From NCBI GenBank assembly GCA_944387745.1, contig CALXGD010000182.1, forward strand, positions 1 through 14,105: 14,105 bases of DNA. Reading direction: 5' to 3'. The notes under the pieces were generated by a model. The model saw nothing but the letters and a program-made list of their open reading frames with translations. It did not search any database and was not told the DNA's origin. The stretch is from an uncultured Oscillospiraceae bacterium (GTDB taxonomy: Bacteria; Bacillota_A; Clostridia; Oscillospirales; Oscillospiraceae). A program made the translations under genes and the position numbers. Below, piece after piece: positions 1 to 6,634 of the stretch (position 1 is the stretch's first letter; every line of letters starts with the position of its first letter).

Positions 1-514
1 GCTCCTTGATGGTCCGGCCCATGAGGGCCACCGCGTCCATGTCGATGCCCGCCTTGGTGGAGCCCACATTGACGCTGGCGCACACCAGATCAGTGGTAGA
101 CAGGGCCTCAGGGATGGAGGCGATGAGCTTCCGGTCGGCCTCGGTCATCCCCTGCTGCACCAGGGCGGAGAAACCGCCGATGAAGTTGACCCCGCAGGTC
201 TTGGCCGCCCGGTCCAGAGCCCCGGCGAAGGGGGCGTAGTTGTCCGTCGCCGCCGCGGCGGCCACTAGGGCGATGGGGGTGACGGAGATGCGCTTGTTGA
301 CGATGGGAATCCCGAACTCCTTCTCGATGGCCTCGCCGGTGGCCACCAGCTTCTCGGCGTACCGGGTGATTTTGTCGTAGATGGCGTCACAGGCGGCCTT
401 GGGGTCGCTGCGGGCGCAGGACAGCAGGGAGATCCCCATCGTGATGGTGCGCACATCCAGATGCTGCTGGTCGATCATCTGGATGGTCTGCATAATTTCG
501 TGTTGACTGAGCAT
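1..514 (-). CDS. PFL family protein (UPF0210/DUF711), 3' end outside window
   Basis: The N-terminal ~171 residues of a protein that is usually about 450 residues long; the rest lies beyond position 1. Family hallmarks are visible: a start of the form [11 protein letters not shown] followed by the [11 protein letters not shown] stretch, then [15 protein letters not shown] and [13 protein letters not shown]. The ATG at 512-514 is supported by an AGGAGG ribosome binding site eight bases upstream. The family is related to pyruvate-formate-lyase-like folds, but its biochemical role is not established, so none is assigned. It lies 162 bp downstream of, and in the same direction as, a UPF0237 ACT-domain gene. 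These two families are commonly neighbours in Bacillota, which suggests a joint, probably amino-acid- or metabolite-sensing, function. Identification is firm; function is unknown. Confidence 0.9.
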   Translation of the reverse strand, partial: MLSQHEIMQTIQMIDQQHLDVRTITMGISLLSCARSDPKAACDAIYDKITRYAEKLVATGEAIEKEFGIPIVNKRISVTPIALVAAAAATDNYAPFAGALDRAAKTCGVNFIGGFSALVQQGMTEADRKLIASIPEALSTTDLVCASVNVGSTKAGIDMDAVALMGRTIKE

Positions 515-580
515 TAGGTGGTCCTCCTAAATGTTGTCACGCTGTGGATTGGGCGCGCGGCCGGCTCGACAACTCCTCCG

Positions 581-642
581 ACTCCGGGCAGACCCGCTTC
601 CGCCCATGGCGGCCCCTGGGCTCTGCCCATTCGCTCCGGAGT
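581..642. repeat. Long imperfect stem-loop between ACT and PFL genes
   Basis: The 162-bp gap between the ACT and PFL genes holds nested inverted segments. ACTCCG (581-586) pairs with CGGAGT (637-642), GGCAGA (587-592) with TCTGCC (622-627), CCC (593-595) with GGG (618-620), and CCGCC (600-604) with GGCGG (608-612). A bulge spans 628-636. There is no U-tract on either strand, so it is not a standard terminator. It could be an mRNA-processing element or a genomic palindromic repeat. I see no gene here. Confidence 0.5.
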
Positions 643-676
643 CTGTCTCCCCTGCGCGCCTATCCTCCGCGCTTCT

Positions 677-946
677 TTAGATCCGGTGCATGGCGTTAAA
701 GATGTCCTCCCGCTGGATACGGATGGACAGATTTCGAGCTTTGCCTGCCTCCTCCAGCAGGGAGGAGATCTCCACAATAGACTTGTCGCAGGCGGTGGTG
801 TCCACCAGCATGACCATGGTGAAATACTCCTGCAAAATGGTCTGGCTGATGTCCAAAATGTTGATGCTGTGCTGGGCCAGCAGGGAGCACACGGCGGCGG
901 TGATGCCCACCTGGTCCTTGCCGATCACGGTGACAATGGCTTTCAT
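677..946 (-). CDS. UPF0237 ACT-domain protein
   Basis: An 89-residue protein consisting of a single ACT domain. It opens with MKAIVTVIGKDQVGITAAVCSLL, the typical first strand and glycine-containing turn where ACT domains bind small ligands, followed by NILDISQTIL and a beta-rich FTMVMLVD segment. This is the normal length of the UPF0237 family, small cytosolic proteins thought to sense an amino acid or similar effector; the ligand is unknown. The start at 944-946 follows a GGAAG ribosome binding site. Longer readings upstream run through a hairpin-rich intergenic stretch and are not credible. It precedes the PFL-family gene in the same direction, which matches the usual pairing of these families. 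Confidence 0.92.
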   Translation of the reverse strand: MKAIVTVIGKDQVGITAAVCSLLAQHSINILDISQTILQEYFTMVMLVDTTACDKSIVEISSLLEEAGKARNLSIRIQREDIFNAMHRI

Positions 947-976
947 AAAACATCTTCCTTTCTTAGGTTCCCTGGT

Positions 977-1009
977 CCCACGCGGGCCGTCGGGCCCTTC
1001 GGGCGTGGG
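977..1009. repeat. GC-rich stem-loop upstream of the ACT gene
   Basis: CCCACGC (977-983) pairs with GCGTGGG (1003-1009), and the intervening bases can form further G/C pairs, for example GCCC with GGGC around a TTC loop. It lies in the presumed leader of the ACT gene, or is part of a larger intergenic repeat together with 1036-1103. No U-tract follows on either strand. Confidence 0.45.
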
Positions 1010-1035
1010 CCGCAAGAGGTACGGCAGCCCATAAA

Positions 1036-1103
1036 ATGACTTCTCATCTCATCTGCCTCGCTTCCCTCGGCGCCCTCCACTAGGGGAAGGCTTTCGGAGT
1101 CAT
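1036..1103. repeat. Small palindromic intergenic element (nested inverted repeats)
   Basis: ATGACT (1036-1041) is the reverse complement of AGTCAT (1098-1103), and inside it CTTCCC (1061-1066) is the reverse complement of GGGAAG (1084-1089). The element starts one base after the stop codon of the yfbR-like gene. Nothing in it looks like a real reading frame. The outer repeats with an inner stem resemble a small palindromic unit or MITE-like repeat; this is inference, since a second copy is not visible in the window. Confidence 0.4.
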
Positions 1104-1682
1104 TCACCGCTGCAGCTCGTCCAGGGTGAGTTGGAAACCAGGCAAAAAATGCTCCATAAAATACTGGAGGGCGGGGAGGGGATTCTCCCGCAGGGCGGCG
1201 TAGGTCTGTTCCTCCGCGCTTTTGAACTCCAAGTTGCCCGCCTTCCGCTCTTCCACACACTTTAAGTAGGCGGACAGCTTGTCTGCCGCCTTCACCAGCG
1301 CCCGCACCTCCGGGTCCGGGATGGTGAGAACCTCTTCATAGATGGGCTGAAATTCCTCCGGCAGCATGGACAGGAGCTTTCGCTCCGCCATGGCCTCCAC
1401 CGACTTGTAGGCCCCCTGAATATCCGGGTTGTCATACTTGATGGGGGTGGGCAGGTCGCCGGTGAGGATCTCGCTGGCGTCGTGGTACAGAGCGGCCACC
1501 GTCACTGCCCCCGGGTCCACCTGGCCTCCGAATTTCTCATTCTGGATGATGGCCAATGCGTGGGCCAGCACCGCCACCATGTGGGAGTGCTCCTGGATAT
1601 TCTCCGGATCTGTGTTGCGCATGAGGCCCCAGCGGGAGATATACTTCATCCGGGCAATCATAGGAAAAAAATGAGCTGGCAC
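1104..1682 (-). CDS. yfbR: YfbR-like 5'-deoxynucleotidase (HD-domain phosphohydrolase)
   Basis: A 192-residue HD-domain protein, close to the 199 residues of E. coli YfbR, which removes the 5'-phosphate from deoxynucleoside monophosphates and so trims dNMP pools in the cytosol. From the chosen start, R17 and W18 (SRWGLMRN), H32 (QEHS), H67-D68 (LYHDASE), E71 and D134 (KAADK) line up with YfbR metal- and base-contacting residues. The start is read as GTG at 1680-1682, giving PAHFFPMIARMKYISRW as in the family. It has a GGAAGG ribosome binding site nine bases upstream and a promoter just ahead. The frame stays open further upstream, but that sequence is unrelated to the family and crosses the promoter. 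Identification by motif alignment is strong; exact substrate preference is inferred. Confidence 0.88.
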   Translation of the reverse strand: MPAHFFPMIARMKYISRWGLMRNTDPENIQEHSHMVAVLAHALAIIQNEKFGGQVDPGAVTVAALYHDASEILTGDLPTPIKYDNPDIQGAYKSVEAMAERKLLSMLPEEFQPIYEEVLTIPDPEVRALVKAADKLSAYLKCVEERKAGNLEFKSAEEQTYAALRENPLPALQYFMEHFLPGFQLTLDELQR

Positions 1683-1711
1683 GGACAGATCCCTTCCTTT
1701 CAGTCTTTGCC

Positions 1712-1740
1712 ATTTTACCACAGCGGCTCCCCCTTGTAAA
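1712..1740 (-). promoter_or_regulatory. Sigma-A-like promoter of the yfbR-like gene
   Basis: On the minus strand, TTTACA (1735-1740) and TAAAAT (1712-1717) are separated by exactly 17 bp, with TGTGG just before the -10 box. The predicted start of transcription lies about 25 bp ahead of the GTG codon. The fit of both boxes and spacing, in an otherwise non-coding gap after the spoVT terminator, makes this a good candidate. Confidence 0.65.
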
Positions 1741-1840
1741 TTGGAATAGCAATTCTTTTCTTCAGCAGCTGCTCTGTCTCTTTCGGACTGCCGCCACTGC
1801 GGAAAACGCGGCGCAACGTGAAGCCCCCGCTCTCCCATCT

Positions 1841-1878
1841 AAATAAACAACCGACAGATATGCAGGCATATCTGTCGG
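1841..1878 (-). terminator. Intrinsic terminator of spoVT
   Basis: A perfect 12-bp stem, CCGACAGATATG (1851-1862) with CATATCTGTCGG (1867-1878), closes a 4-nt loop. On the minus strand it is followed by TTGTTTATTT (1850-1841). It lies 23 bp after the spoVT stop codon and separates spoVT from the yfbR promoter. Confidence 0.85.
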
Positions 1879-1901
1879 CGCGCGCGCTATTGTTAGGCTT
1901 C

Positions 1902-2444
1902 TCAACTCTCCATGTGCTTTCCCAGAAAGGAGGCGATGGACTGAGCCAGCTTGTACTCCACCTCTCCGCTTCCCAGGTCAGCCTCCGGAGCTGTAAACAC
2001 AACGCTCCCCAGCACATCTCCTTCCGACAAAATGGGCGCCACAACATCAAGAAAGAACCGCCCGTCGTCGGCACAGAGAGGGATTCCCTCCTCTCCAGCC
2101 TTGTGCTGGTAGATCTGCCGCCCCTCCATCAGCCGCTCCAGGTCAGGGGAGATCTGCTTGTCCATCAGCTCCCGCCGGGGAGCTCCGGAGACGGCGATGG
2201 TGTTGTCCCGGTCAGTGATGACCGCTGTCCGGTTTGTGGTGCGGTTCAAGGTCTCACACAACTGGCCGGCAAATTCCGTCAGCCCGCCCATCAGGGAATA
2301 CTTTTTGAAGATCACACTGCCATCCCGATCTGTGTAGATCTCCAGCGGGTCACCCTCACGGATACGCATTGTGCGGCGAATCTCTTTGGGAATCACAACT
2401 CTTCCCAGATCGTCTATTCTTCTCACGATGCCTGTCGCTTTCAT
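1902..2444 (-). CDS. spoVT: Stage V sporulation protein T (AbrB-type transcription factor)
   Basis: A 180-residue DNA-binding regulator of late forespore gene expression; in Bacillus subtilis SpoVT modulates SigG-dependent genes. The N-terminal ~50 residues (MKATGIVRRIDDLGRVVIPK, then EIRRTMRIREGDPLEIY) are almost identical to the SpoVT/AbrB swapped-hairpin DNA-binding domain. Residues ~55-180 form the GAF-like effector domain (TAVITDRDNTIAVSG, GSVVF). Length matches the family (178 in B. subtilis). The ATG at 2442-2444 has a GGGAGG site nine bases upstream. A SigG-like promoter lies about 40 bp ahead and a strong terminator follows, so it is probably a single-gene unit. The C-terminal domain differs from Bacillus more than the N-terminal one, as is usual. 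It shows that the host belongs to an endospore-forming lineage. Confidence 0.95.
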   Translation of the reverse strand: MKATGIVRRIDDLGRVVIPKEIRRTMRIREGDPLEIYTDRDGSVIFKKYSLMGGLTEFAGQLCETLNRTTNRTAVITDRDNTIAVSGAPRRELMDKQISPDLERLMEGRQIYQHKAGEEGIPLCADDGRFFLDVVAPILSEGDVLGSVVFTAPEADLGSGEVEYKLAQSIASFLGKHMES

Positions 2445-2485
2445 CTATATAATTCCTCCCACGGTGTTTTCTTGGAAACAAGATA

Positions 2486-2514
2486 TAGTATCCGCAGGAA
2501 GCGGGTGGCTATGC
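2486..2514 (-). promoter_or_regulatory. SigG/SigF-like promoter of spoVT
   Basis: On the minus strand, GCATA (2510-2514) is followed after 17 bp by GATACTA (2486-2492). The B. subtilis SigG consensus is roughly GHATR, 17-18 bp, then CATHHTA; only the first base of the -10 box differs. B. subtilis spoVT is SigG-dependent, so the match is meaningful. The predicted +1 lies ~35 bp before the ATG. Confidence 0.5.
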
Positions 2515-2723
2515 AGGCTTTCTCCTCTCCGGCCTGGAAATTGGCGGAATTTCTGTGACGGGGCGTTTTGACTGTGGCTATTTTTCCAATATTCCAAGCC
2601 GCTTGACAGCTTTAAGTTTCCTCACCCTCTTGACACATCTGCTTTTGCATACAGAAACACAGAAAACCTGTTCAGCGATCATTTTTGACACGGCGCACAG
2701 CTGAAATACAGCCGGAAAGCAAT

Positions 2724-2765
2724 ATGGAGTCTGCCGACATGGAAACCCATGACAGCAGACTCCAT
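2724..2765 (-). terminator. Stem-loop downstream of araC-family gene, possible terminator
   Basis: ATGGAGTCTGC (2724-2734) pairs perfectly with GCAGACTCCAT (2755-2765). Inside, CATGG (2738-2742) pairs with CCATG (2747-2751) around a 4-nt loop. On the minus strand the following bases (ATTGCTTTCC) are only mildly U-rich; on the plus strand the tail (CGTAATTTTG) is slightly better. The most likely role is transcription end or mRNA stabilisation for the AraC-family gene, ~90 bp after its stop. The rest of the 410-bp gap at 2445-2854 holds the spoVT promoter and no credible gene. Confidence 0.45.
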
Positions 2766-2854
2766 CGTAATTTTGTCCTATTTTCTATCTGCTGAGACCG
2801 AAAGCCCCCTCCAGAGGGAAGAGGACACAGGGGTGCAGTCTCTCTGCTCGCTCT

Positions 2855-3655
2855 TTAATAGGTCTTGGCATAGCGCCCAGGGGAGACCCCGATAATTTTT
2901 CCAAAGGTATTGATAAAGTGGGCCGTACTGCCAAACCCAACCTCCTCTCCCGCCTGCTGGACAGAAACTCCCTTTCTCAGCAATATACAGGCCTGCCGAA
3001 TTCGGTAGTTGGTAATGTATGCCCCCACGCTAAACCCCGTCAGAGCTTTGAACTGGCGGCACAGGTAGTATTTGCTGATATAAAAGCGCGAGCTCAAATC
3101 CTCCAGACCGATGTCCTCTCCATAATGCTGGTGGATATATTCAAAAATCGGCATCATCTTTGCGTATTCCTGGCTGAGGGCCGGGGAGACGGACCGATTG
3201 CTGCCCTTGACCAGCTCACTGATATCCAGCAGTAAATTCATAAAGGCGATATTGCGTCTCAGGTCCTCCCCAAATGCGCCGGTGTTGGACAGGCAGGCCT
3301 CAATGCCCCGGCGGAACTGGTCAAACTGATCCTCATTCAGCAGCAGCGCCAAGTAGTCAAAATTATTGAACAGTGTGGGCAGATCCGTCTGGGCACTGGA
3401 GAGCAGCTGGAGCGTCTCCTGGGAAAAGTGGATGATGTATTTCTCATAAGAGGAAATATTGGCAATACACTGATGAATTACCCCCTTGCCCAGCACAAAC
3501 AGCATCCCATGGCACAGCGGGTAGGAGTGTCCATTGATAACATAGGTCCCGCCATCTGTGATGCCCAGCAAAATTTCATACTCATCGTGAAAGTGCGGCT
3601 CACACCGAGCTTCATAATGGCAGCACTCCTTCTGCAGTGAAAAATAGATCTGCAT
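2855..3655 (-). CDS. AraC-family transcriptional regulator with N-terminal cupin
   Basis: A 266-residue one-component regulator. The N-terminal half has a cupin-like sensing domain with HFHDEYEIL at residues 21-29 and H61 after a glycine-rich strand. The last 100 residues (167-266) are the AraC/XylS double helix-turn-helix: IGLEDLSSRFYISKYYLCRQFK, then RIRQACILL and the closing GFGSTAHFINTFGKIIGVSPGRY signature. The ATG at 3653-3655 follows AGGAGGG at a good distance. It is divergent from the reductase-TRAP operon beginning at 3901, across a 245-bp AT-rich gap containing promoters for both sides. This is the standard layout for a local activator responding to the transported compound; that role is inferred. 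The cupin may bind a sugar-like or carboxylate ligand, which cannot be decided from sequence. Confidence 0.92.
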   Translation of the reverse strand: MQIYFSLQKECCHYEARCEPHFHDEYEILLGITDGGTYVINGHSYPLCHGMLFVLGKGVIHQCIANISSYEKYIIHFSQETLQLLSSAQTDLPTLFNNFDYLALLLNEDQFDQFRRGIEACLSNTGAFGEDLRRNIAFMNLLLDISELVKGSNRSVSPALSQEYAKMMPIFEYIHQHYGEDIGLEDLSSRFYISKYYLCRQFKALTGFSVGAYITNYRIRQACILLRKGVSVQQAGEEVGFGSTAHFINTFGKIIGVSPGRYAKTY

Positions 3656-3669
3656 TCTCAGCCCTCCTA

Positions 3670-3688
3670 AGTATTCTCAAGAAATACT
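3670..3688. promoter_or_regulatory. Inverted repeat in araC leader, candidate operator
   Basis: AGTATT (3670-3675) and AATACT (3683-3688) form an inverted repeat with a 7-bp spacer. It lies between the predicted promoter and ribosome binding site of the AraC-family gene, a position suited to autoregulation or RNA structure. The arms are short, so chance cannot be excluded. Confidence 0.3.
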
Positions 3689-3701
3689 CAGCTTTTTAAA
3701 T

Positions 3702-3730
3702 ATTATAGCATATTGCATTTGGCCACGCAA
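3702..3730 (-). promoter_or_regulatory. Sigma-A-like promoter of araC-family gene
   Basis: On the minus strand, TTGCGT (3725-3730) and a consensus TATAAT (3702-3707) are separated by 17 bp, with TGC immediately before the -10 (near extended -10). The resulting leader is about 40 nt and includes the inverted repeat at 3670-3688. Confidence 0.7.
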
Positions 3731-3855
3731 TTCCTATTGCTGAAAGTCTATATTTTAATCTTGCACGAAGAACGGCAAAATCGCTAAACTATAAGTCAAT
3801 ATCCAGAAAGATTTTAAGCAATATAAACGATAAAATAAAATTAAGAAGCAAGCTC

Positions 3856-3861
3856 TATAAT
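3856..3861 (+). promoter_or_regulatory. -10 box of reductase-TRAP operon, no clear -35
   Basis: A perfect TATAAT stands 39 bp ahead of the reductase start codon, but no recognisable -35 element lies 16-18 bp upstream. The surrounding stretch 3730-3880 is strongly AT-rich compared with the genes. A good -10 without a -35 is typical of promoters that need an activator such as the divergent AraC-family protein. The functional link is inferred. Confidence 0.4.
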
Positions 3862-3900
3862 TTACTCTATATACCTATTGGAGGGAAAGGACGTAATGCC

Positions 3901-4926
3901 ATGCGCACAATGGAAATCGGAAAAAGCGGAATCAAAGTATCCGTCGTCTCCATGGGAACTCTCTCCATCGGAGGAGACGGGGTCTGGGGGGCCAATAATG
4001 ACGCCGTGTCCATCCAGGCTCTGCATCGCGCCATGGAGCTGGGCGTCAACTGGTTTGACACCTCCAACTTCTATGGCTTCGGCCATGCAGAGACCGTTCT
4101 GGGGCAGGCCCTGGAGGGCAGACGGGACCAGGTAGTTATATCCTCCAAATGCGGCCTGGAGTGGGACAGCGGAGAGGGCTCTCCCTTTTTCCAGCGCGAC
4201 GGCCACCAGATCAGCCGAAATCTGGCGCCCGCGGCCATCCGCAGAAGTTTGGAGCAATCCCTGAAACGGTTAAAGACAGATTACATCGACTTGTACATCA
4301 CTCACTGGCAGTCAGTTCCCCCCGCCTTCACCCCCATTGAAGAGACGATGGGAACCCTTATGGATCTGAAACGGGAGGGAAAGATTCGGGCCATCGGCGC
4401 CTCTAACGTTACCACAGACCACATCCGCGAATATCTCAAATATGGACAGCTGGATCTGGTGCAGGAGCGCTTTAGCATGCTGGATCCCACTAGCTTCGAC
4501 GCACTCAACAGCCTCTGTCTGGAAAACTCTATCACTTATCAGGCCTACTCCGTTCTGGAGCGCGGGCTGCTCACCGGAGCCTACAACATGGACAGCGTTG
4601 TCCGCCCCGGCGACGCCAGAAACGAGTGGTGCGTATGGTATCAGCCCAAGCGCAGGAAGAGAATTATTGATCTGTTGGCCAGCTGGAAACCCCTGTGCGA
4701 AAAATACCAGACCTCTCAGGCGGGCCTCACCATCGCCTGGACCCTTCAGCAGGCGCCCAACATCAATGCCGACGTGGGCTCCCGCCGTCCCGAGGCCGTG
4801 GAACAGAACTGCCGAGGCGGGGAATTCCTGATTGAGCAGAAAGACCTAGACCAGATGAACAAGGCAGTCAAGGTAATCTTGGACGAGGAGGGGGTGGTAG
4901 GAGGAAATCCCACTGGAAGGCAGTAA
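3901..4926 (+). CDS. Aldo/keto reductase
   Basis: A 341-residue NAD(P)H-dependent oxidoreductase of the AKR superfamily (TIM barrel, cytosolic). The catalytic tetrad is complete: D53 and Y58 (WFDTSNFYGFG), K83 (SSKCG) and H135 (LYITHWQ). The TDYIDLYITH and KIRAIGASNV segments are the family signatures, and GSRRPEAVEQN near 293-303 is the usual cofactor phosphate/adenosine-binding region. Its length is typical of AKRs that act on sugars or other carbonyls. The start ATG at 3901 is preceded by AAAGGA; another ATG at 3896 is out of frame. It is the first gene of an apparent operon with the TRAP transporter genes 62 bp downstream, so it probably interconverts a carbonyl and an alcohol form of the imported compound. 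The substrate is unknown. Confidence 0.92.
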   Translation: MRTMEIGKSGIKVSVVSMGTLSIGGDGVWGANNDAVSIQALHRAMELGVNWFDTSNFYGFGHAETVLGQALEGRRDQVVISSKCGLEWDSGEGSPFFQRDGHQISRNLAPAAIRRSLEQSLKRLKTDYIDLYITHWQSVPPAFTPIEETMGTLMDLKREGKIRAIGASNVTTDHIREYLKYGQLDLVQERFSMLDPTSFDALNSLCLENSITYQAYSVLERGLLTGAYNMDSVVRPGDARNEWCVWYQPKRRKRIIDLLASWKPLCEKYQTSQAGLTIAWTLQQAPNINADVGSRRPEAVEQNCRGGEFLIEQKDLDQMNKAVKVILDEEGVVGGNPTGRQ

Positions 4927-4988
4927 TCTATTATCATTCAGACAAAGCATTCCCATTTCACACAGCACATTTGGAAAGGAGATTTATT

Positions 4989-6041
4989 ATGAAACAGAAA
5001 AAATTTCTCGCGCTGTTCGTTGGAGCGTCTCTCCTGATCGGCACCCTGTCTGCTTGCGGCGGAGGTAACACCTCAACTCCTTCTTCCTCTCCTGCGGGAT
5101 CTTCCCCCTCTTCCAGCACTGCACAAGCTGATCCCATTGTCGTCAAACTTGGCTTTGCTGAATCGGAAAGCAGTGTCCATTATCAGGGCTATAAATATTT
5201 GTGCGACCAAGTGACGGAGGCCACCGATGGCCTAATGACTTTTGAACTTTATCCAAGCAATTCTTTGGGAAGTGAACGTGACTCCTACGAGGGCTGTCAG
5301 CTGGGAACTATGGAGGCCTGCATCATCACCGGCGCCGTGCTGACCAACTTTGTGCCGGAGGCCGCGGTCCTCAACCAGCCCTTCCTCTTTGACGACTACG
5401 ACCAGGCTTGGAATTTTATTGACGGAGCTTTTGGAGATTATTTAGAGGAAAAGGCCGCTGAAGGCGGAGTTAAAATCGTAGGTTGGATGGACTCCGGTTT
5501 CCGCAGTCTCTTTACCAATAAGCCAGTTACCTCCCTGGATGACCTTCACGGCATGAAGATCCGCACCATGGAGAATGAGTATCACATGGCCGCCTATAAC
5601 GCCCTGGGCTGCATTGCCACCCCAATGGCCTTTGGTGATGTATTTACCGCCCTGCAGCAAAATACAATTGACGGCGCAGAAAATACGATTCCCAGCCTTG
5701 TAGCAAACAATTTCTATGAGGTTTGCAAATACATCTGCAACCAGCCTGTGCTGTTTGACTATCAGCTGCTGGTGTTCTCCGACGGACTGTGGAACAAGAT
5801 TCCCGCTGAATACCACGATGCTGTTGAGGCGGCAATTGCCGACGGCTGTAACTACCAGCGGGAGCTGCTGCGGGACTCCGTGGACGAGCTCAAGACAGAG
5901 CTCATGGAGGAGCACGGTGTCTCCTTCTTCGACCTGGATCTGGATCAGATGAAAGCGCTCACCTCCGAAGCCATGCAGGAGTTCTCCTTTGATGAGGAGG
6001 CACTGGCTCTGATGAACGAGGAGCTGGCCAAGCTGCAGTAA
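4989..6041 (+). CDS. dctP: TRAP transporter solute-binding protein (DctP, lipoprotein)
   Basis: A 350-residue extracytoplasmic solute receptor. Residues 1-22 are a lipoprotein signal peptide ending in the lipobox LSAC, with C23 as the lipidated residue, followed by a Gly/Ser/Thr/Pro-rich linker to ~45. The DctP fold follows: R172 (SGFRSLFTNK) and R192 (MKIRTMEN) sit at positions equivalent to the substrate-carboxylate arginines of SiaP (R127 and R147), and TPMAFGDVFTALQQNTIDGAEN (211-232) is the family core with the ligand-contacting Asn. The ATG at 4989 has AAGGAG seven bases upstream. Keeping the carboxylate arginines suggests an organic acid ligand (inference). It captures substrate on the outer membrane face and delivers it to DctQM encoded directly downstream. 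Confidence 0.95.
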   Translation: MKQKKFLALFVGASLLIGTLSACGGGNTSTPSSSPAGSSPSSSTAQADPIVVKLGFAESESSVHYQGYKYLCDQVTEATDGLMTFELYPSNSLGSERDSYEGCQLGTMEACIITGAVLTNFVPEAAVLNQPFLFDDYDQAWNFIDGAFGDYLEEKAAEGGVKIVGWMDSGFRSLFTNKPVTSLDDLHGMKIRTMENEYHMAAYNALGCIATPMAFGDVFTALQQNTIDGAENTIPSLVANNFYEVCKYICNQPVLFDYQLLVFSDGLWNKIPAEYHDAVEAAIADGCNYQRELLRDSVDELKTELMEEHGVSFFDLDLDQMKALTSEAMQEFSFDEEALALMNEELAKLQ

Positions 6042-6069
6042 AACCAATCATTGCATCCAAAAAGCCTAT

Positions 6070-6097
6070 GCCCCGGTTCACCTTGGTGAACCGGGGC
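6070..6097 (+). promoter_or_regulatory. Perfect hairpin in dctP-dctQ spacer, likely expression-balancing element
   Basis: GCCCCGGTTCAC (6070-6081) pairs perfectly with GTGAACCGGGGC (6086-6097) around a 4-nt CTTG loop. No U-tract follows (the next bases are GCCTGGAAGTG), so full termination is unlikely. In an 80-bp gap between the binding-protein gene and the permease genes, such a stem can protect the upstream mRNA from 3' decay or cause partial attenuation, raising DctP over DctQM. The structure is visible; the role is inferred. Confidence 0.6.
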
Positions 6098-6121
6098 GCC
6101 TGGAAGTGAGAGGGACGCCAT

Positions 6122-6634
6122 ATGAAAAGTATACATAAAGTTTTGAAGGGGGCGAACCGTGCAGAGGAGCTTGTCCTCATTGGGATTTTCATTTTGATGA
6201 TTCTCGCCAGCTTCGCACAGGTTCTGAACCGCAACTTATTCCAACTTCCTCTAGGATGGCTGGAAGAACTTGCGCGCTATTGCCAGGTGTATGTCGCTTT
6301 CCTAGCGATGGAGCTCGGCCTGCGGGACGGCACCCAGATCTCCCTGACCGTCGTGACCGACCACCTGCCCGCCCGTGGAAAAAGCCTTATGGACCTCCTT
6401 GCAAAACTAATCGTTGTTATTTTCACCATCCTCATCTTTGTAAATGCTATCAACCTTGTCAGCGGCCTGATGGAGTCCGGTCAGCGGTCGCCGGGCCTAA
6501 AGGTCCCCATGTTTATCCCCTACTTCGCCCTGCCTCTCAGCTTCGGCATCGCCGCAGTGGTGCAGAGCGCTACCTTTATTCAGCTGCTCATTGGCTTTGT
6601 AAAGCATGAGCCGGGAAAGGAGGCCGCCCAATGA
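6122..6634 (+). CDS. dctQ: TRAP transporter small permease (DctQ)
   Basis: A 170-residue membrane protein with four predicted transmembrane segments (about 17-37, 52-68, 92-115 and 132-160), the normal size and topology of DctQ. The family motif W46-L-E48-E49-L-A-R52 (LGWLEELARY) at the start of the second segment is present. DctQ associates with DctM to form the sodium-driven transport unit. The ATG follows a GAGAGGG stretch, and the stop overlaps the dctM start (ATGA), indicating translational coupling. The positively charged N-terminus faces the cytoplasm by the usual rule. Confidence 0.94.
   Translation: MKSIHKVLKGANRAEELVLIGIFILMILASFAQVLNRNLFQLPLGWLEELARYCQVYVAFLAMELGLRDGTQISLTVVTDHLPARGKSLMDLLAKLIVVIFTILIFVNAINLVSGLMESGQRSPGLKVPMFIPYFALPLSFGIAAVVQSATFIQLLIGFVKHEPGKEAAQ

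Noticed and set aside
1818..2558. A 246-residue plus-strand open frame across spoVT
   Set aside because: spoVT on the minus strand is unmistakable, and this frame would run through its terminator and promoter.
2600..2690. Two TTGACA hexamers on the plus strand in the spoVT-araC gap
   Set aside because: Neither has a -10 box at 16-18 bp, and no plus-strand gene follows; taken as chance.
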